From assembly GCA_963082875.1 (NCBI GenBank), contig OY720102.1:3162001-3226000 (forward strand): a stretch of DNA of 64,000 bases. The letters are read 5' to 3'. Numbering within the stretch: position 1 is the stretch's first letter; each line of letters opens with the position of its first letter. Made by a program: the position numbers and the translations under genes. Positions 1 to 13,138 of the stretch are shown piece by piece. The notes beneath the pieces are model-generated. The model had not been told where the DNA came from and searched no databases. It was given only the letters and a program-made list of their open reading frames with translations. This DNA is from Corella eumyota (Eukaryota; Chordata; Ascidiacea; Phlebobranchia; Corellidae).

Positions 1-238
1 CAAGGTCATGTTTTACGTTTGATAATTTGATTATTCAATCAGTCATTGTTTTTTCCGACCTGTATGCATAACAGCGACGTGATATCACGAACGGTAAATA
101 TTGATGCATTAGCAACTAAGCTGCCATTGTTTTGGTTAATCTCGGTGTTGTTTTCGCTTTTTGACTCACACGTCGTAGAGGTAAAACCTTAACTCTGTTT
201 GCATTTGAACCTAATCCCTCTTTTTTTTCGCTCGTCAG

Positions 239-267
239 AGGCAAAAACGGCCTTCGGCTTTTTGCCT
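239..267. repeat. Short perfect-stem hairpin
   Basis: AGGCAAAAA is followed 11 bases later by its exact reverse complement TTTTTGCCT. The loop can itself pair GCC with GGC. It lies in intron 1 of Rho copy A, just after a pyrimidine run. It is far too short for a typical pre-miRNA. Confidence 0.5.
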
Positions 268-678
268 TTGTTTGTATTGCCACATGATCACGTGATCTGT
301 AATTACATTACTGATGGAATCGAAACCAGCGGCCTTGCATTATGTTGCTTGTTTCAAACCGCGAAAATAAGATAGTGAGTTCGGTAAGCCTGTAATCCTG
401 CCATGCTTATTATAAGTGGATTGTCGGAGAATAATTGTTTTATTCTGCCAGGAAATGAACGAATTAACTAGGCCAGTTTGGATTTGTTGTGTACTCAAAT
501 AGGCTGTTAAACACACTTTGAAATTTACCAATAAACACATGTTTACATTTATACTTATGCAATTATGATTGTTTACTTATAAAAAATGCAACTAACGAGT
601 TTATAATCACTGAAATTTGATATTCCTAGATCAATTTTTAAATCTTTTTCTAAACTCTTGTTTTTTTGTTGTTTTTAG

Positions 679-3600
679 TTCGCGTTAGAATCGGCGAAAA
701 TCCAGTCCGGCTTCAAATCTGCGACACTGCCGGCCAGGTAAGGTTTAAGTTATTATCACATAATTGCTGTTGTATGTGTGTAACTAATACCGTGATAACA
801 GCTCCCAGTGTTTATTGCAATTTGCCAACTACAAATTACTAAGGTTGTAAAGTGAATAAACGTTTGAACAAAACCCGTGTTTACGAGCGCAGTTTGGCAA
901 GTAATGCCTTGAAGTTTCGAGGGTACTAAAGCTTGAATGTTTGCTAGGCTCGTATACGATTTGGTAAACAGTGAACGCACCGTTTGAAGTGTCAGGGCAC
1001 AAGTGGTCCTGTACCTTTAATACGCTTTTCGCCTGCGCCTTAACTAAGTTAAAAGACATTAAACCAACCACCGCTGTATACCTGTGGGCTTTACTAGTTC
1101 GTTCCCCCGAGATTTGAGCGCAGTTGTTTTCAAAGACAAAACCACGGATCGAGTTTCCGTCAGTAAATCCAATCAAAAAATCATCGACTTTATGTAGTAG
1201 GTATTGGCAGGTCGGTCACGTGACTTGCGTGACGTAGGCCCGTGAAAAATCGAAGTCGTAGGGCGGGCTTTCCATCGTTAATCGTTAGTCGATAGCTGTT
1301 TGATGACAATTTATGAGTTATCGTTATAGCTTCAATTACGCTTTAGTTGTATTAAGTAAACACGCCGCGCTCTGGAAAAAGGTTGGCTTATATTTATTAC
1401 GTGAGTCTATTTTCTTTCGTTTTCTGACCAGACAGATTTCCTATTAGACTGAAACATAAACGCCCATGTTTTAATAACATTAAAATTTCGGCCCATCCTG
1501 TATAAACTCGCGCGGATTAACGAAAATTCTTTGTTAGAAAACCAAGTTGCCCACTTCCAAAGCCATTGTGTTTTTTCTCTTTGTTTATTTGAATGTCCGT
1601 CAAACGAAAACTCCGATTTTAAGCTGTTAAACGTGCCGCCCAATAAGCTGTGTATTAGGTTAGGATAACCTCCACTCTTGTGATTATAACTCTAAAGGCT
1701 TTGAACTATGTTTAAATGGGTAGATAGCGTTCAAAATCCGACTAAAATGTCGAATAAATCATGAGTTAAAATCACAAAAATTTACCCAAATAAAAAATAT
1801 TCTAAGTTTCTTTATCTGAAAAAAGAAATATTTTAAAAGTTTCGACATTTTAAAACCTTAAGTCATCTGAGTTTGTTTTCAAACTTAAGAAACCGATCAA
1901 CAGTTCAGATTATGACGTCAGTCCCCATGACGTCACGTAATCAAATTAATTGTCGTAAATTAGTTTATGCCGTCCAACTCGCTTTATTATCCTAATAAGA
2001 CTATAGGTTTAATTAAATTATAGGGTAGGAACTTTATACACGTAAGAACGATAAAGGTCATATCTATATTGTGATCTTGTTTTTAATTTTCAATTAAGAA
2101 ATCTGAAATAATTTCGAAAAACACCTAGTTGGTGGTCTATGGGTAAAAATGTATCATTATATCACTTTTTATTTTGTTTGGGTATTTTCCGTTGCTTATA
2201 AGGCTTAATCACTACATTTATAATTGAATGTACATTGGTTTAAAGCATTAAGATATGCTTCTTTAAATATATAGAGTTTAAATTAAAGATATATTTAAAT
2301 ATTTCATAATATCCTAACGTTATAACGTATATATATTACACATCTAATTATTAATATCAGTTTTTAATCTAGGGCGTATACAGTTTATTTTTAAATCTCG
2401 ATTTAATAAAACCTATAGGCTTTGGCTTTGTCATGAAATATTAAAATACTGAGTACTAAGTATCTTGAAGGAGTGTTTTTAATCAAGAATTAACGATTTT
2501 CTATTTTTAAAATAAAAAAAAATTGTAATTTAAGGTAGTAAAGTGAAAACAATAAAAATTTAAATAAAATTAATAATCGATGATAAAATAAACATAGATT
2601 TTTACACCTAAAAATTATAAAAAAAAACTAATTTTTTTTAAGTGCTTTAGTTCTTGAAAATTATTTTTAATTCATTGGCAAAACTTTCTAAGAAACTTAA
2701 ACCATTTTATTTTATACACAAAACCGCCCCCATGTTTGTTAATAATAAATCTCCTATAACAAAGCCGGATGAAACCAGTTAACTTGTATTCATTTACTTC
2801 AACCGTGATTCAAGTACAAAAGAACAAGTCTATTTTAGGGGCCCCAAAAATTACTTAATCTCTTATTTTCCAATTCTAAAAATTTTCTCTTCACTTTTAA
2901 ATTATATATGGATAAGGATATTTCTTATAATAGAAGGACATGGTAACTTGTACTTTACAATGGCCGTAATTTCCGGGCGAAACTGCCTTAGAATCGACCT
3001 TTTTAGATTGTGTTTTGTAATACAGACCACCGAGATCGGTTGTTTCGACTTTGGCGCCCATATGCTGATGACGTCATTCTCATTGATACGCTGATGTGCG
3101 CTGTAATTGTGGTTTTAATGACAGGGCGATAACGCACTAAGACCGATTATTAAATTCGCGATATAACAATGCCTGAACGACATCAATAAGATATTATCGA
3201 ATATTAATATTAAAATTCAAACCAAAAAAGTAATTCAACGAAATAAACAAGTATGTTGTTCAGTTTAAAGTTTATTAAACCCCCGTAAATTGATATTTTT
3301 ATTTTTCCATTTTGATCTGTAATTCTCGCCATAATTGGCTGGCAGGTGCGAGGATAAAAAAAACCTCGTTGTTTTTCGTGACGTCATAATCTTTGAAGTC
3401 GGCCTAGGTTATTATTATGACTGGCTCGTATTGCCTTATTAGCTAACGCGGCTTATACGCGACCTTTATTTACGACTGCGAAGTTAGGCCAAGCATGAAG
3501 ATAAGAGGCTTGAATAGTTAGACGGGAAGTCTGTTTTGCGGTGGGTTATAATTCTCTTGTTTTGGAAGTTTAACGTATATGGCGGTTCGGAACGTGCTGT

Positions 3601-5272
3601 ATATAAGGTTAACACGACTCTGCTTTTAATATTGCTTTATATCTTTTTAAACGGTTCTTACGCCTGCTTGTTTTTTAATAAAGTGCGGTAAAGAAATCTT
3701 GTTACTAAATGGGGGATAAAATTTCCCAATACTGTGATTAAGTAACCTGTGATTTGATAAATCTATTAAAGTTACTGGTAAAACAGGATTCAAAAGAGTA
3801 AACTAACATTTTTAATTCTCCCATAATCTTATCGCTAATACTGCGCGTGATGTTGATTTTGCTAGGTAGCCGATACATCAACTTTTTCGCGACATATTTT
3901 TTGATTTGTTATTCCAACGATCGCGGAGTCAAGTGGCAATTGACCCTCATCGTATTTCTTAGCTCCCCGTTTTTAGCGTTTATTGCTTGGCAAACATGCA
4001 GCGCATGACTTTAGCCTTATTTCCACTCAAGAACATAACCCAAAACCTGTAATATTCGACGTGTTTTGTTTGGAAAATCGAATGGCAGGAGCAATATATC
4101 CTGTAGTGTAAACATAAAGGGCATAATTCATAGCTTTGTTCAAACATGGAGGGGAGTTATACGTGTTTGCTCTTAACGAATTATTGCCAGTTTATCGAAA
4201 TTGGCCTTCGTTATAACCTTGCGCAAAAAGTTTTACTGCGTTTGGCGGTTTTAAGCCTAAGTGGGAGAATAATTTATATATGCTACTGTGCGTTGATCTC
4301 TTGTAATATAATTGCTACAAACACAGTAGAATTAGTAACACTCCTTGAGAAACAACATAAATTTAGACAAATTTGAATGGCTGATTTTTATTAATTTTAA
4401 CATTTTTTCTCTTATTTTTTAGGATGAATTTGATGGTATGAGACCACTTTGTTACCCAGGTACTGATGTATTCCTCGTTTGCTTCAGCGTGGTGAGACCA
4501 ACTTCCTTATGCAATGTAAGAGATAAATGGTTACCAGAGATTAAGAAATACAACCCAAAAGTTCCTATCATTTTAGTTGGGACACAGATCGACCTAAGAA
4601 ATGATTTAGATGTTCTTGTAGACTTGGCAAGGTTTAGGTAATGATTTGTTTCTAATTTAATTTAATTACTTTCTTAATTTAATTAAAATCTAATTTAATT
4701 ACTTTCTAAATCGTTATCGCGGACTAGCATGGTCAATATTAAATTAAAAGTTAATTAATTGTGTTGTGGGTTAGACATAAATCATTGTGTTAATAAACAC
4801 TTGTGAATATATTAACTTTTTGTTTGTTAAGTGAATAATTCAAACACTTAGTTAATGAAGTTGCGTGTTGTGAATGGACTTTAATACCAAGTTGAACTTT
4901 GTACTGATTTAATAGGAAATTACCGGTTAATTGCATTTAATAATTTTATTTTGTTATAAAAATTGAGGATAAATTAACTTTTTATATTTTAGTGAACGTC
5001 CAGTCGATGAAGAGGAAGCTGCTCATTTTGCGGATCAATGCGGAGCCACCTCCTACGTGGAATGTTCCGCTTTAACGCAGAAGAACCTTAAAGATGTATT
5101 CGACACCGCGCTTATGGAAGCACTTGAATATAAGGAAAAATCCGAGCGGAAAAGTCAGCGGAAGCGGCGGAGAACTTGGCGAAGGCGGAAAAGCTCTTCC
5201 TCTAAATCTGTGAATCCGAAAAAGCGGAAAAACCACGGGGTCTGGTGGCGGAAATATCTCTGCTTCTCATAG
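679..5272 (+). CDS. RHOU: RhoU/RhoV-like (Wrch/Chp) atypical Rho GTPase, copy A, 5' partial
   Basis: Three exons are visible: 679..737, 4423..4637 and 4993..5272 (stop TAG at 5270). The first coding exon lies before the window. Exon 679..737 gives the switch I/II link ending [12 protein letters not shown]; the next gives [17 protein letters not shown], then the guanine-specificity motif as GTQIDL; the last gives the G5 motif [10 protein letters not shown]. The end is polybasic and closes with WWRKYLCFS. RhoU and RhoV close similarly (WWKKYCCFV in human RhoU) and are palmitoylated on Cys rather than prenylated through a CAAX box; by analogy this protein would sit on plasma or endosomal membrane and act on actin, adhesion and PAK-type effectors. 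Splice phases agree throughout. An extra intron (4638..4992) is absent from copy B. The family call is firm; which of RhoU or RhoV is orthologous cannot be decided here. Confidence 0.9.
738..4422 (+). other. Long intron of Rho GTPase copy A
   Basis: The intron lies between GT at 738 and AG at 4422. It is AT-rich. I see no second gene in it; short open frames here have no family look. It contains exact TGACGTCA at 1913, 1928, 3069 and 3379, and a TCACGTGA E-box at 1216. Intronic enhancers are possible but not shown by sequence alone. Confidence 0.7.
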
Positions 5273-7230
5273 CCTAAAATAAACCTTGCCACTAAGGGTG
5301 GTGACGTAACAATGACGTAACGGCGCCGAGGTTCGAACGATCGAGATATATATATCGCGTCGACGTGGCGCTGTTCCGCTTTTTAAGCCATGCTGTGGGT
5401 TCCTATGACGTAACGGGATGACGTCATCATGTAATAAGCACAATCTGGTTTATATCAGGTTGTCATGGCAGTAAAAATACAAAGTCACGAGTTTACAAAA
5501 GCCGTTTTAACCAATAAGGGTTTTAACACTCACTGGCTACGCCCTATAACTCTTTAAGTATTATAACTTGAATTCTAAACACAAGTTCGTGTAAATTTGG
5601 TGCCGAACGCTTGGTATAGGGTTATTGTTAAGCGTTCAAGTGCATGTTAATTTGCGCAAAGGTCGGATTGGAAAAAAACACACTGTGCCTATATAAATAT
5701 AAGGGTTTTAAAATCATTCATTAAATATTAAAGTCCGTGTTATATTTATTTAACTCTGACAGAAAAACAAATTGGTTTTAATTTTTTTGTGATGCAATTT
5801 TTAATTTTTTGCGAATTATTTTTATTTTCTATTTTATTAATTTTTAATTTTTATTCAGTCGTAATTATCGTCTATATATCGACCCCTTGATTACCGTTAT
5901 TTATTTATTTTTTTGCTTATACTTGAGTATGCTTCAGTATCTCCAGACATATTAATCTATGCTGTGTTATGACCGTTTAATTATTCGCAATATTGTAACA
6001 AAAAATCAATTTTTAAGCTTATTAGAATAAGGAGAACGCGTACTTTTTGGGCCCGGAGTACTTCTCAAATTACTGTGTAAAGCTGAACTTAAACGAAGTC
6101 GCGAAAACAAATAAAAAAAGCAAAAATATTGAGGTTTGGTGATTCATTGAAGGTTTAGCTCTTAAGCTGGCGACTAATTAAATATTTAAACCGACTTCGT
6201 ACGCGTATGACTTGGTGTTGGCACAGCATTATATCGAAACTTATTATTAACACAATCTAGCCTTAAATTTAACCCAATTTTGTTGACTTTTGGCTTTACA
6301 GATTAAGCCTATTATTGCTAGCTAAGCATGTTCGTATTTAAACGTTTATTTATGAGTGGAAAATCATGTTTTTGAAGCAGTAACGTTACAATTTCGCAAT
6401 AACGTTTTTAAATTAATCGTGGTCAAAATATATAAGACTAAGCACATTTTTATTCGGAAATATGAGTTGCTATAAATGGACATTTTTGGTAAAACCTGTG
6501 TCATACACTATGTAATGACGATGATAACTTAGTTTAAATATTGTTTGGTTAAGATGTGTTGTGTCATTTACTGGACCTATGGCTAGGCAAAAATGATCTT
6601 AATAACTTAAGCTATAAATCGTTATAACCACCGTAGAATTTTGCTTTTTTAACTGAACGCTATCACAGCGGGGTCCGCTTTTTCATATTTGGATTCTTTA
6701 TTTTGTTCTTAAAATCACAATTTTATCTCAGCGTGTGGTTTATAGCAAAGTTTATTTTGGTCATTTTTAATAAAGCAAACCAGTTTGATTCGTAATGAAA
6801 AGCTGTGAATCACAAAAGCTGTAATCATAACAACTCTGTGAATATCGCATGTAGAAAACACGGATTGCAGTTTTATTAAAAAAGTCAAAGTTAAAATACA
6901 TTTGCAAATATTACACAATTATTTTAAAATTTGGTGAAGCATTTTCTGTGATCATATTATTTTCATTGTTTATTTTCCTATTTGTAAACACATCGTTAAT
7001 TTAACATTTGCTTATTGAAAATGTGCAACACCTGCTTCTTGTGAAAAGGCGTTTTTTAACATTCTGCTTGAAACAAAAAAACGCCCAAACGCTTTTTGTT
7101 AAACGAAGCCTATAATACATGCAGCTGTGGTTCTTAACTACTAAAGTATAGTGTAGTTAACTAAATTAATATAGCATTAGTTTTGCAAAGAACCCAATAT
7201 ACTGACAAAAAGGAAATTGGAGAAAATGGT

Positions 7231-7686
7231 AAGATACGAAAATAAACAAGTTCAACTTCGTAAAAATATTTGGATATGAAACAATATCAGAATCTGTAAG
7301 TTAGTAAATTGCTTTTAAAATGTGATATAGGAAATAAAGTTGAAGTTTTGTGACGTTTTGGAAACCCTTATTAATGTTATTACTGCAATATGACGTGTAG
7401 GTAGGTCAATGTTCAAAAAACTAAACAGGCATTGGTTTTTTGTTGTTTAGTTTGCTTTTGACAAGATACAAAATTGGACAAGTTCAACTTTGTGAAGATA
7501 TCACTTTTCGCCATGAAACAATATCAGACTGTAAGTTGGGTAAAATATTTAAAGAAATGTGATATAAAATGTTAAGTTAAAGTTATGTGCTTGTTGAGAA
7601 CCAACTAAAAGCGCTATTACTATGGGTTAATGTCCAAGTAACTAACCAAAATAAATCCTTTTTATTGTTTAGTTTACTTTTTGAAT
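7231..7686. repeat. Diverged tandem duplication, two units of about 225-233 bp
   Basis: Unit 1 (about 7231-7463) and unit 2 (about 7464-7686) share ordered blocks: CAAGTTCAACTT, ATGAAACAATATCAG, TGTGATATA, GGTCAATGT/GGTTAATGT and TTGTTTAGTTT. Substitutions and small indels separate them. No coding frame is shared. Confidence 0.75.
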
Positions 7687-8583
7687 GTCCTAAAACCAAA
7701 ACTTAAAATTAGTTGATCTTTTAAAAGTGTTTAAATTCCCAAATGTAGCGATTGCGACACATCTGAGTTGATATTTCGCCGTGTGAATATCAGTTTTAAC
7801 TTCCTGGTAACTTAAACCGGGAAAGTGCATTTACATTTAAACAAACGTAGGACTATACACGGTGTTAATTGCTTTGGGTGGAGCCTTTATTTTAAAGTGG
7901 TGTCGTATTGCTTTAGCTTAGGCAAAGGGAAAACGCTTTAAAGACTAGGGCGTGAGAATCGAATTAGCTTTACCCACAACTCGTTTTAAATAAGACCTGT
8001 TTGTATTGTACCGGTCTTACCAAACGCAACTTTAATAAAGTCAGTACATTGTGTTGTGTAATAAAAGAGACTTTGCCGCACCCAGGGTCTATAGAAAGTG
8101 AATGTGTTATGTCTGTGAGCTTAATATGAGCCGTACGTGATGTGGTTAGATGTTAATTAAATTAAAAGGTGTCGTACATTCAGTATTTCCTATAATCTTG
8201 TTTGATCAATTCAAAACAAAACCAAATAAATGTTAATTACGCAAACACTCAATTTTATTACGCGATTTTGTATCCCATGCTTAAACATTTACGTATATTA
8301 AAGTTAACGTTATAATCACAATCACTTCTCTTAATATTCCGTTATTAGGAATTTTTATGCTATGGGTAATTTAGACTTCGCGGATTTTCAGGTATTTTAT
8401 TATCACTTTCTCTTGTAAATGTTAACGACCGGCTATAACTTACATCTATACATTAAACAACCGAACAAGAAGGTAAACATGAAATCCGGTAAAATACAAA
8501 TGTCTTGTTTGTATTAGCAGGTGTATTAAAATTCCTTAACGCGCCAATGTCCAGTTTGTGTAAATAAAAAGTGTTGCAAAAAT

Positions 8584-8774
8584 ATAGGTCACCGCTAGTT
8601 GGGGATAGAGAGCAGTGTATATATTTTAAATGTGCGTTTAACTTATAGTTGTTTTGCTTTTCAATTAAATATATGAAATTAAAATTATTGATTTACTAAA
8701 ATATCAGATTTACGACGGTTTATAGGTCACCGTAAGTTGGGGCTAATGAGCAGCACATTTATTATTAATGTGCG
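8584..8774. repeat. Pair of 53-bp imperfect direct repeats
   Basis: Copies at 8584-8636 and 8722-8774 both begin ATAGGTCACCG and share AGTTGGGG, GAGCAG and ATGTGCG in the same order. They lie 138 bp apart, start to start. This is possibly part of a dispersed element; nothing identifies the family. Confidence 0.6.
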
Positions 8775-11700
8775 GTATATACCTGCGCATGTAAATTATC
8801 GATTTAAATTGCGTCATAAAAAACATTTTTTTTGTAATACAATTTTTCTATTACGACATATTGTATATTTCTTTTTGGTAAACATGTTTTTGTAATTTTT
8901 TTTGTATGGGTATAATTTATTTGAGGGGAAAACAGGACACTTAATTATGTCGTAAAAATGTTCAATTTTATTAAAACAAATTTACCTTTCTTGATACTCG
9001 AGGGGTTAGAATAAAAACAGGTTTTCTTGCGACCGAAATGACAAAACAAATTATCTTTTAATACGTGTTGGAAATTTCCAACAAGAGAGTTTTGTTTTCT
9101 ACAAATTTTTTGTTTGTTTTCGTTTGATTGACAGGCGGGGGCGGAGTCAAACGGGTTCGAATCTTGTTGTTGTTCGATTTTTGCTCGGAGTATGACGTCA
9201 TATTAAGATTAATTGTTGATGATTTGTGATGGTTTGTGTGACCAAAGTGCTCGTTAAAATCACTTCGTTTAAAATTTGCTGATGAATCGAAATTTAAATC
9301 GAAATTTAATTGCTTATGGTAAATGGCTTGTAAATTTATATCTTGTGTATTTACTTGTATTGTGTAGGCCCTAACGCTTGCAAATAAGGTTTTATTGCTG
9401 GTTGCTTGGTAAATATCACAATCTAAATTTGCCCATATAAGTCAATTCGTTAATTGTTAGCAAAATCCACTTTAAAAATTCTAGAAACCTGTTTTTTTTT
9501 AAAAGTATATGTCGCCATACAACGTTAAAACATTACGTAATCTTCTTTACCAAGTGGCTTCTTATGCTAAAGTTAAGGACAGCTTTGAAGCTATCTCTAC
9601 ACAAAGTTAAGGGGACTTGAAATTTGTACTCACGAATAGGCGTTTCGATTTTGTTGGCAAATTTGGGATTAATTTACAAATCTGGTGTGATGTCGTTGGA
9701 ATATTGTAATGAGAGTAGTCACGTGACTTACGGCGGGGTCACATGGGTACTTGGTATATAATAAAAATTAAAATATAGTTAGAACAATGTTACTGATTGT
9801 TTTATCGAGTTAATAACTTTATTTTATGAATAATCTAACCTCATGTTTGTTAAATAAATGTTACCTGTGCATATATTGTAAAAGCGATTACAAGTTGCCG
9901 TTTAACTTTTGTGCAAACGTTCGCTAAAACTATAAACAGACCCTTGCGTTGGTTACAACCTCAAGTTTACACACGTGCTCTGACGTCATAAGGACCACGC
10001 GCTAATGGCGTTATTTAAAATTCGAATAAAACTTATTCGAAGGAGGTGTGTATAGTGTGACGATGTTATTATACCCTTATCGAAAAAACAAGTATTACGT
10101 CATCAAGTTTTTAACCAAGTCAATATTAGGATGTATTTCAAGCGTTTTTTATTTGTTTCACTATATCGGGTATTGTAGGAGGTATTACCCGTTTAAAAAC
10201 CACCAGTTTATTTTCCCCTCGGTTGAACTTTATAAGATCACTTTTTATTGGATAAACAATTTTGTTTAAATAAGGAGAAGTGTTTATTTAACAAAAAGGG
10301 TAATTTTTTTCTGGTAATACTGGGAATTGTATTGAATAAATAAATTGTTTTTATTCCCTGCAAGATAAGGCTATGACTTGGTAATTTCCAATGAAGTAAA
10401 AACAAGTTATTACTAGTTTTTTAACGTGTTTTTTTAGTTTTTTTTTATAGCCTTTTTAAAAATGACCCCCTTAACTTTAGTTCTAAATATAAGGTATTGG
10501 TCATTATATTTTTCTCAAACGGTGACCCACAAAAATTTAATTTTCCCTAACGCATTTAATCCCATGATTTGACCAGTCCCTGTATTTTAAGAACTAAACC
10601 AATCTCACCTACTCTGTGTTAAATCCCTTGAACCACACTCACAATGAAAAACGGATTTGTTTTCACGTAGATCGGCGGTTCCAAAAAAGCAGAATCATTC
10701 ATAAAATTGTCAACAAGGTTTTATAGAAGTGGCAATTTCTAAATTTAAACGATTACCGATTTAACTTTAGGTCGTAAAATCTATTTTTATCAAAAATCGA
10801 CGAAAACAATTTTATAAAGGTAACAATATCACGTGGTCTTAAGTACGCTTTATGAATAATCCGAAGTATTCTTTAAATTTCGGAAGGAAATATTCGAAGT
10901 CCTTCAATCAATGTAAGTTTAAGCTATTTGCTCGCTTTATCACGTGCACAACAAACTTAACATTTCGACCGCTGTAAATGAAATAAACACTAGCTCTAAT
11001 CCCGCGCCAAAAATGGAAGAATTTTATTTATAACTTGTCACTTGGCGCGCGAATTTTAATATTTACGAATTCCAGTTCGAATAACGAGTAACCTGATACC
11101 GACAAAATCTGACTTACTGCATTCAAATTTAAATGTTGCTTCGATACCATGATGGTTAAAGAGTTACATGCACTTGTATAGCATAGGATTTAAACACACG
11201 ATATAACGTTGTCAATATTTATACGAAGATTACGATGTTATGGTATTGTTAATCTTTACCTATTCAATTTCATACGAATTCTGACTACTCCACCATTTAA
11301 ATCCATCTTTAGTGGTTAGTAAAACTTTCAAAACCAAAAATAGCTCAAAAATAAGTTAATTTATAAGTTTTAAATCCTGTATTGAAAAATGAGTGGTTTG
11401 TTTTTTAAGTTTGTGTTTTTACAACGTGACTACCTATAATACTGTTAAAAACATTTGTATGTAGATAATCCATTTGGTTAATGCAGATCCGGTATTTTAA
11501 GTAATGTCGATACACAACCAAAAAAAAATTCCAAATTTTTTTCGAAATTTTTATTTTTTGACAATCCATTTTAAATTTTCTGTTTATGGTGTTTTAAAAT
11601 TTATCAAAGTTATAAGTTGATTATTTTTGAAATATGTGTTTCTTTGAAATACTATATTTGATGGTGGTTTATATAATATGTATAGGCAATACTTACGAGT

Positions 11701-12847
11701 TTATGCTTACGTTATTTTAAATTTGTTAACTTATTTGCAGGAATTTTGCATGCATGATATGAAAAATTAGAATTTTCAAGTAAGAAAAACATATTTTTTT
11801 ACATAAGGGAGTCAGAAATTTTAGCATGACTTGTTTACAGTTATAACATCATGAAAGTAACTCAAAATACGGCAATAAAACCACATTTAGTTTTGGCAAT
11901 ACATTATATGATATATATAACACTGACACTGTCGTTTATGTTTCATTTTACGGTTAATTTCCTACGGAAAATCGTCGCCTTCTATTTTTAAAATCCAATT
12001 TTGAACTACTCATAACAATGAACTATATAGTTGATGTTTATTGTTCACGGTTGGCGGATTTTCTTGTTGTATTTTTTAAAGAAAGTGAATATAATTTTGC
12101 CCGTTCGGTGTCAATTATCAAAGCCTGTGACGTTACGGTAACTACGTCATAATATAAAGCGCGACCGTGCGAACGCTACGCCTTTGTTATTAGGTAGCTT
12201 GCTTTCTGTGAAAGTAGTTCTTGATGTGCGTCATCGACAGTGACCTTTGTCATTTCGTTTCAATCGGTGACTTGCCGACTAACGTTAATCCGGCATTTTG
12301 GTCACACTTTTGCAAAATTTTAATTAAAAAGTTTTAGGTAAATGGTGTTATCGAATTTTAATAACAAATATAACGATTTATATTTGTGTTTTAATTATTT
12401 TTGGAAGTCCCATAGTTTATTTACTCCTAAACTAAATTGAATCACCTTTTTAAACAAACTTTTTCCAAGGCAAAGCGATTTAAAAAGTTTTGGCTAATTT
12501 CTTTGAATTACAAAAATTGATTGACGTTTTTCCTAGTATTGTAAGTTATACTAAGTGATAGCAAATAGATCGAATATACATCATGTGGCTACAATATGTT
12601 AGCATAATCATTACTGGCAAACAATTTAAATATACATTGCCTTGTTAGTGTAAGCGCTTACTAATGCAATTCGGATAAGTTTAGGCAACCTAATTTTGAC
12701 ATAAAAGTAAATATTAGGACCAGACGTCAAGCAGACATTAATCAAATATTGCAAAACACTGTTGTTGCTTGCGAATCTTTTTTGAAAGTGAATTAATGAA
12801 GATTGTGAAAGCGAATTGAGTTTAAAAAATACAGAATTAGAGCATCA

Positions 12848-12919
12848 GCCGCTATAGCTCAGTGGTAGAGCACTGGTCTCGTAAACCAGGGGTCATGAGT
12901 TCAATCCTCATTGGTGGCA
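12848..12919 (+). tRNA. trnT-CGU: tRNA-Thr (anticodon CGT)
   Basis: The gene is 72 bases without an intron. The acceptor stem GCCGCTA pairs with TGGTGGC using G-U wobbles, and the discriminator is A. The D arm holds the A box (TAGCTCAGTGGTAGAGC). The anticodon stem CTGGT/ACCAG encloses CTCGTAA, so the anticodon is CGT, reading ACG threonine codons. The T arm is ATGAG-TTCAATC-CTCAT. A seven-T run at 12924 is a good Pol III terminator. The gene faces a near-identical copy on the other strand. Confidence 0.95.
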
Positions 12920-13066
12920 GTTATTTTTTTGTACAATTTTTACATTTTTTGAAAAAAATGTGCTGAATTAGTAAAATGCAATACTTTTTTTTAACACTTA
13001 TTGCATTTTCTCGTTTTAAAACGTTTTATTTTTCAAAAAAATATAAAAATTTTTGTAAAAAGCTAC

Positions 13067-13138
13067 TGCCACCAGTGAGGTTTGAACTCACGACCCCTGG
13101 TTTACGAGACCAGTGCTCTACCACTGAGCTATAGCGGC
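13067..13138 (-). tRNA. trnT-CGU: tRNA-Thr (anticodon CGT), inverted copy
   Basis: On the - strand this is the same 72-base cloverleaf as the gene at 12848, with acceptor GCCGCTA/TGGTGGC, anticodon loop CTCGTAA and T arm GTGAG-TTCAAAC-CTCAC. It differs at only three bases. Two of these are the two sides of one T-stem pair (A-T in the other gene, G-C here), a compensatory change that supports both being real tRNAs. A TTTTT terminator follows at 13061-13057 on the - strand. Confidence 0.95.

Larger units (their letters stand above)
5273..12847. other. Intergenic region between Rho GTPase copy A and the tRNA pair
   Basis: The first 150 bases after the copy A stop are GC-richer and hold three TGACGTAA-type words plus one TGACGTCA (5419); they are probably 3' UTR. 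The rest is AT-rich with no recognisable coding exon on either strand. It includes a two-copy tandem repeat (7231-7686), a 53-bp direct repeat (8584 and 8722), TGACGTCA at 9193 and 9981, and an E-box at 9719. Confidence 0.6.

Noticed and set aside
239-267. Hairpin as a microRNA precursor
   Set aside because: The stem is only nine pairs around an 11-base loop, much shorter than a typical pre-miRNA.
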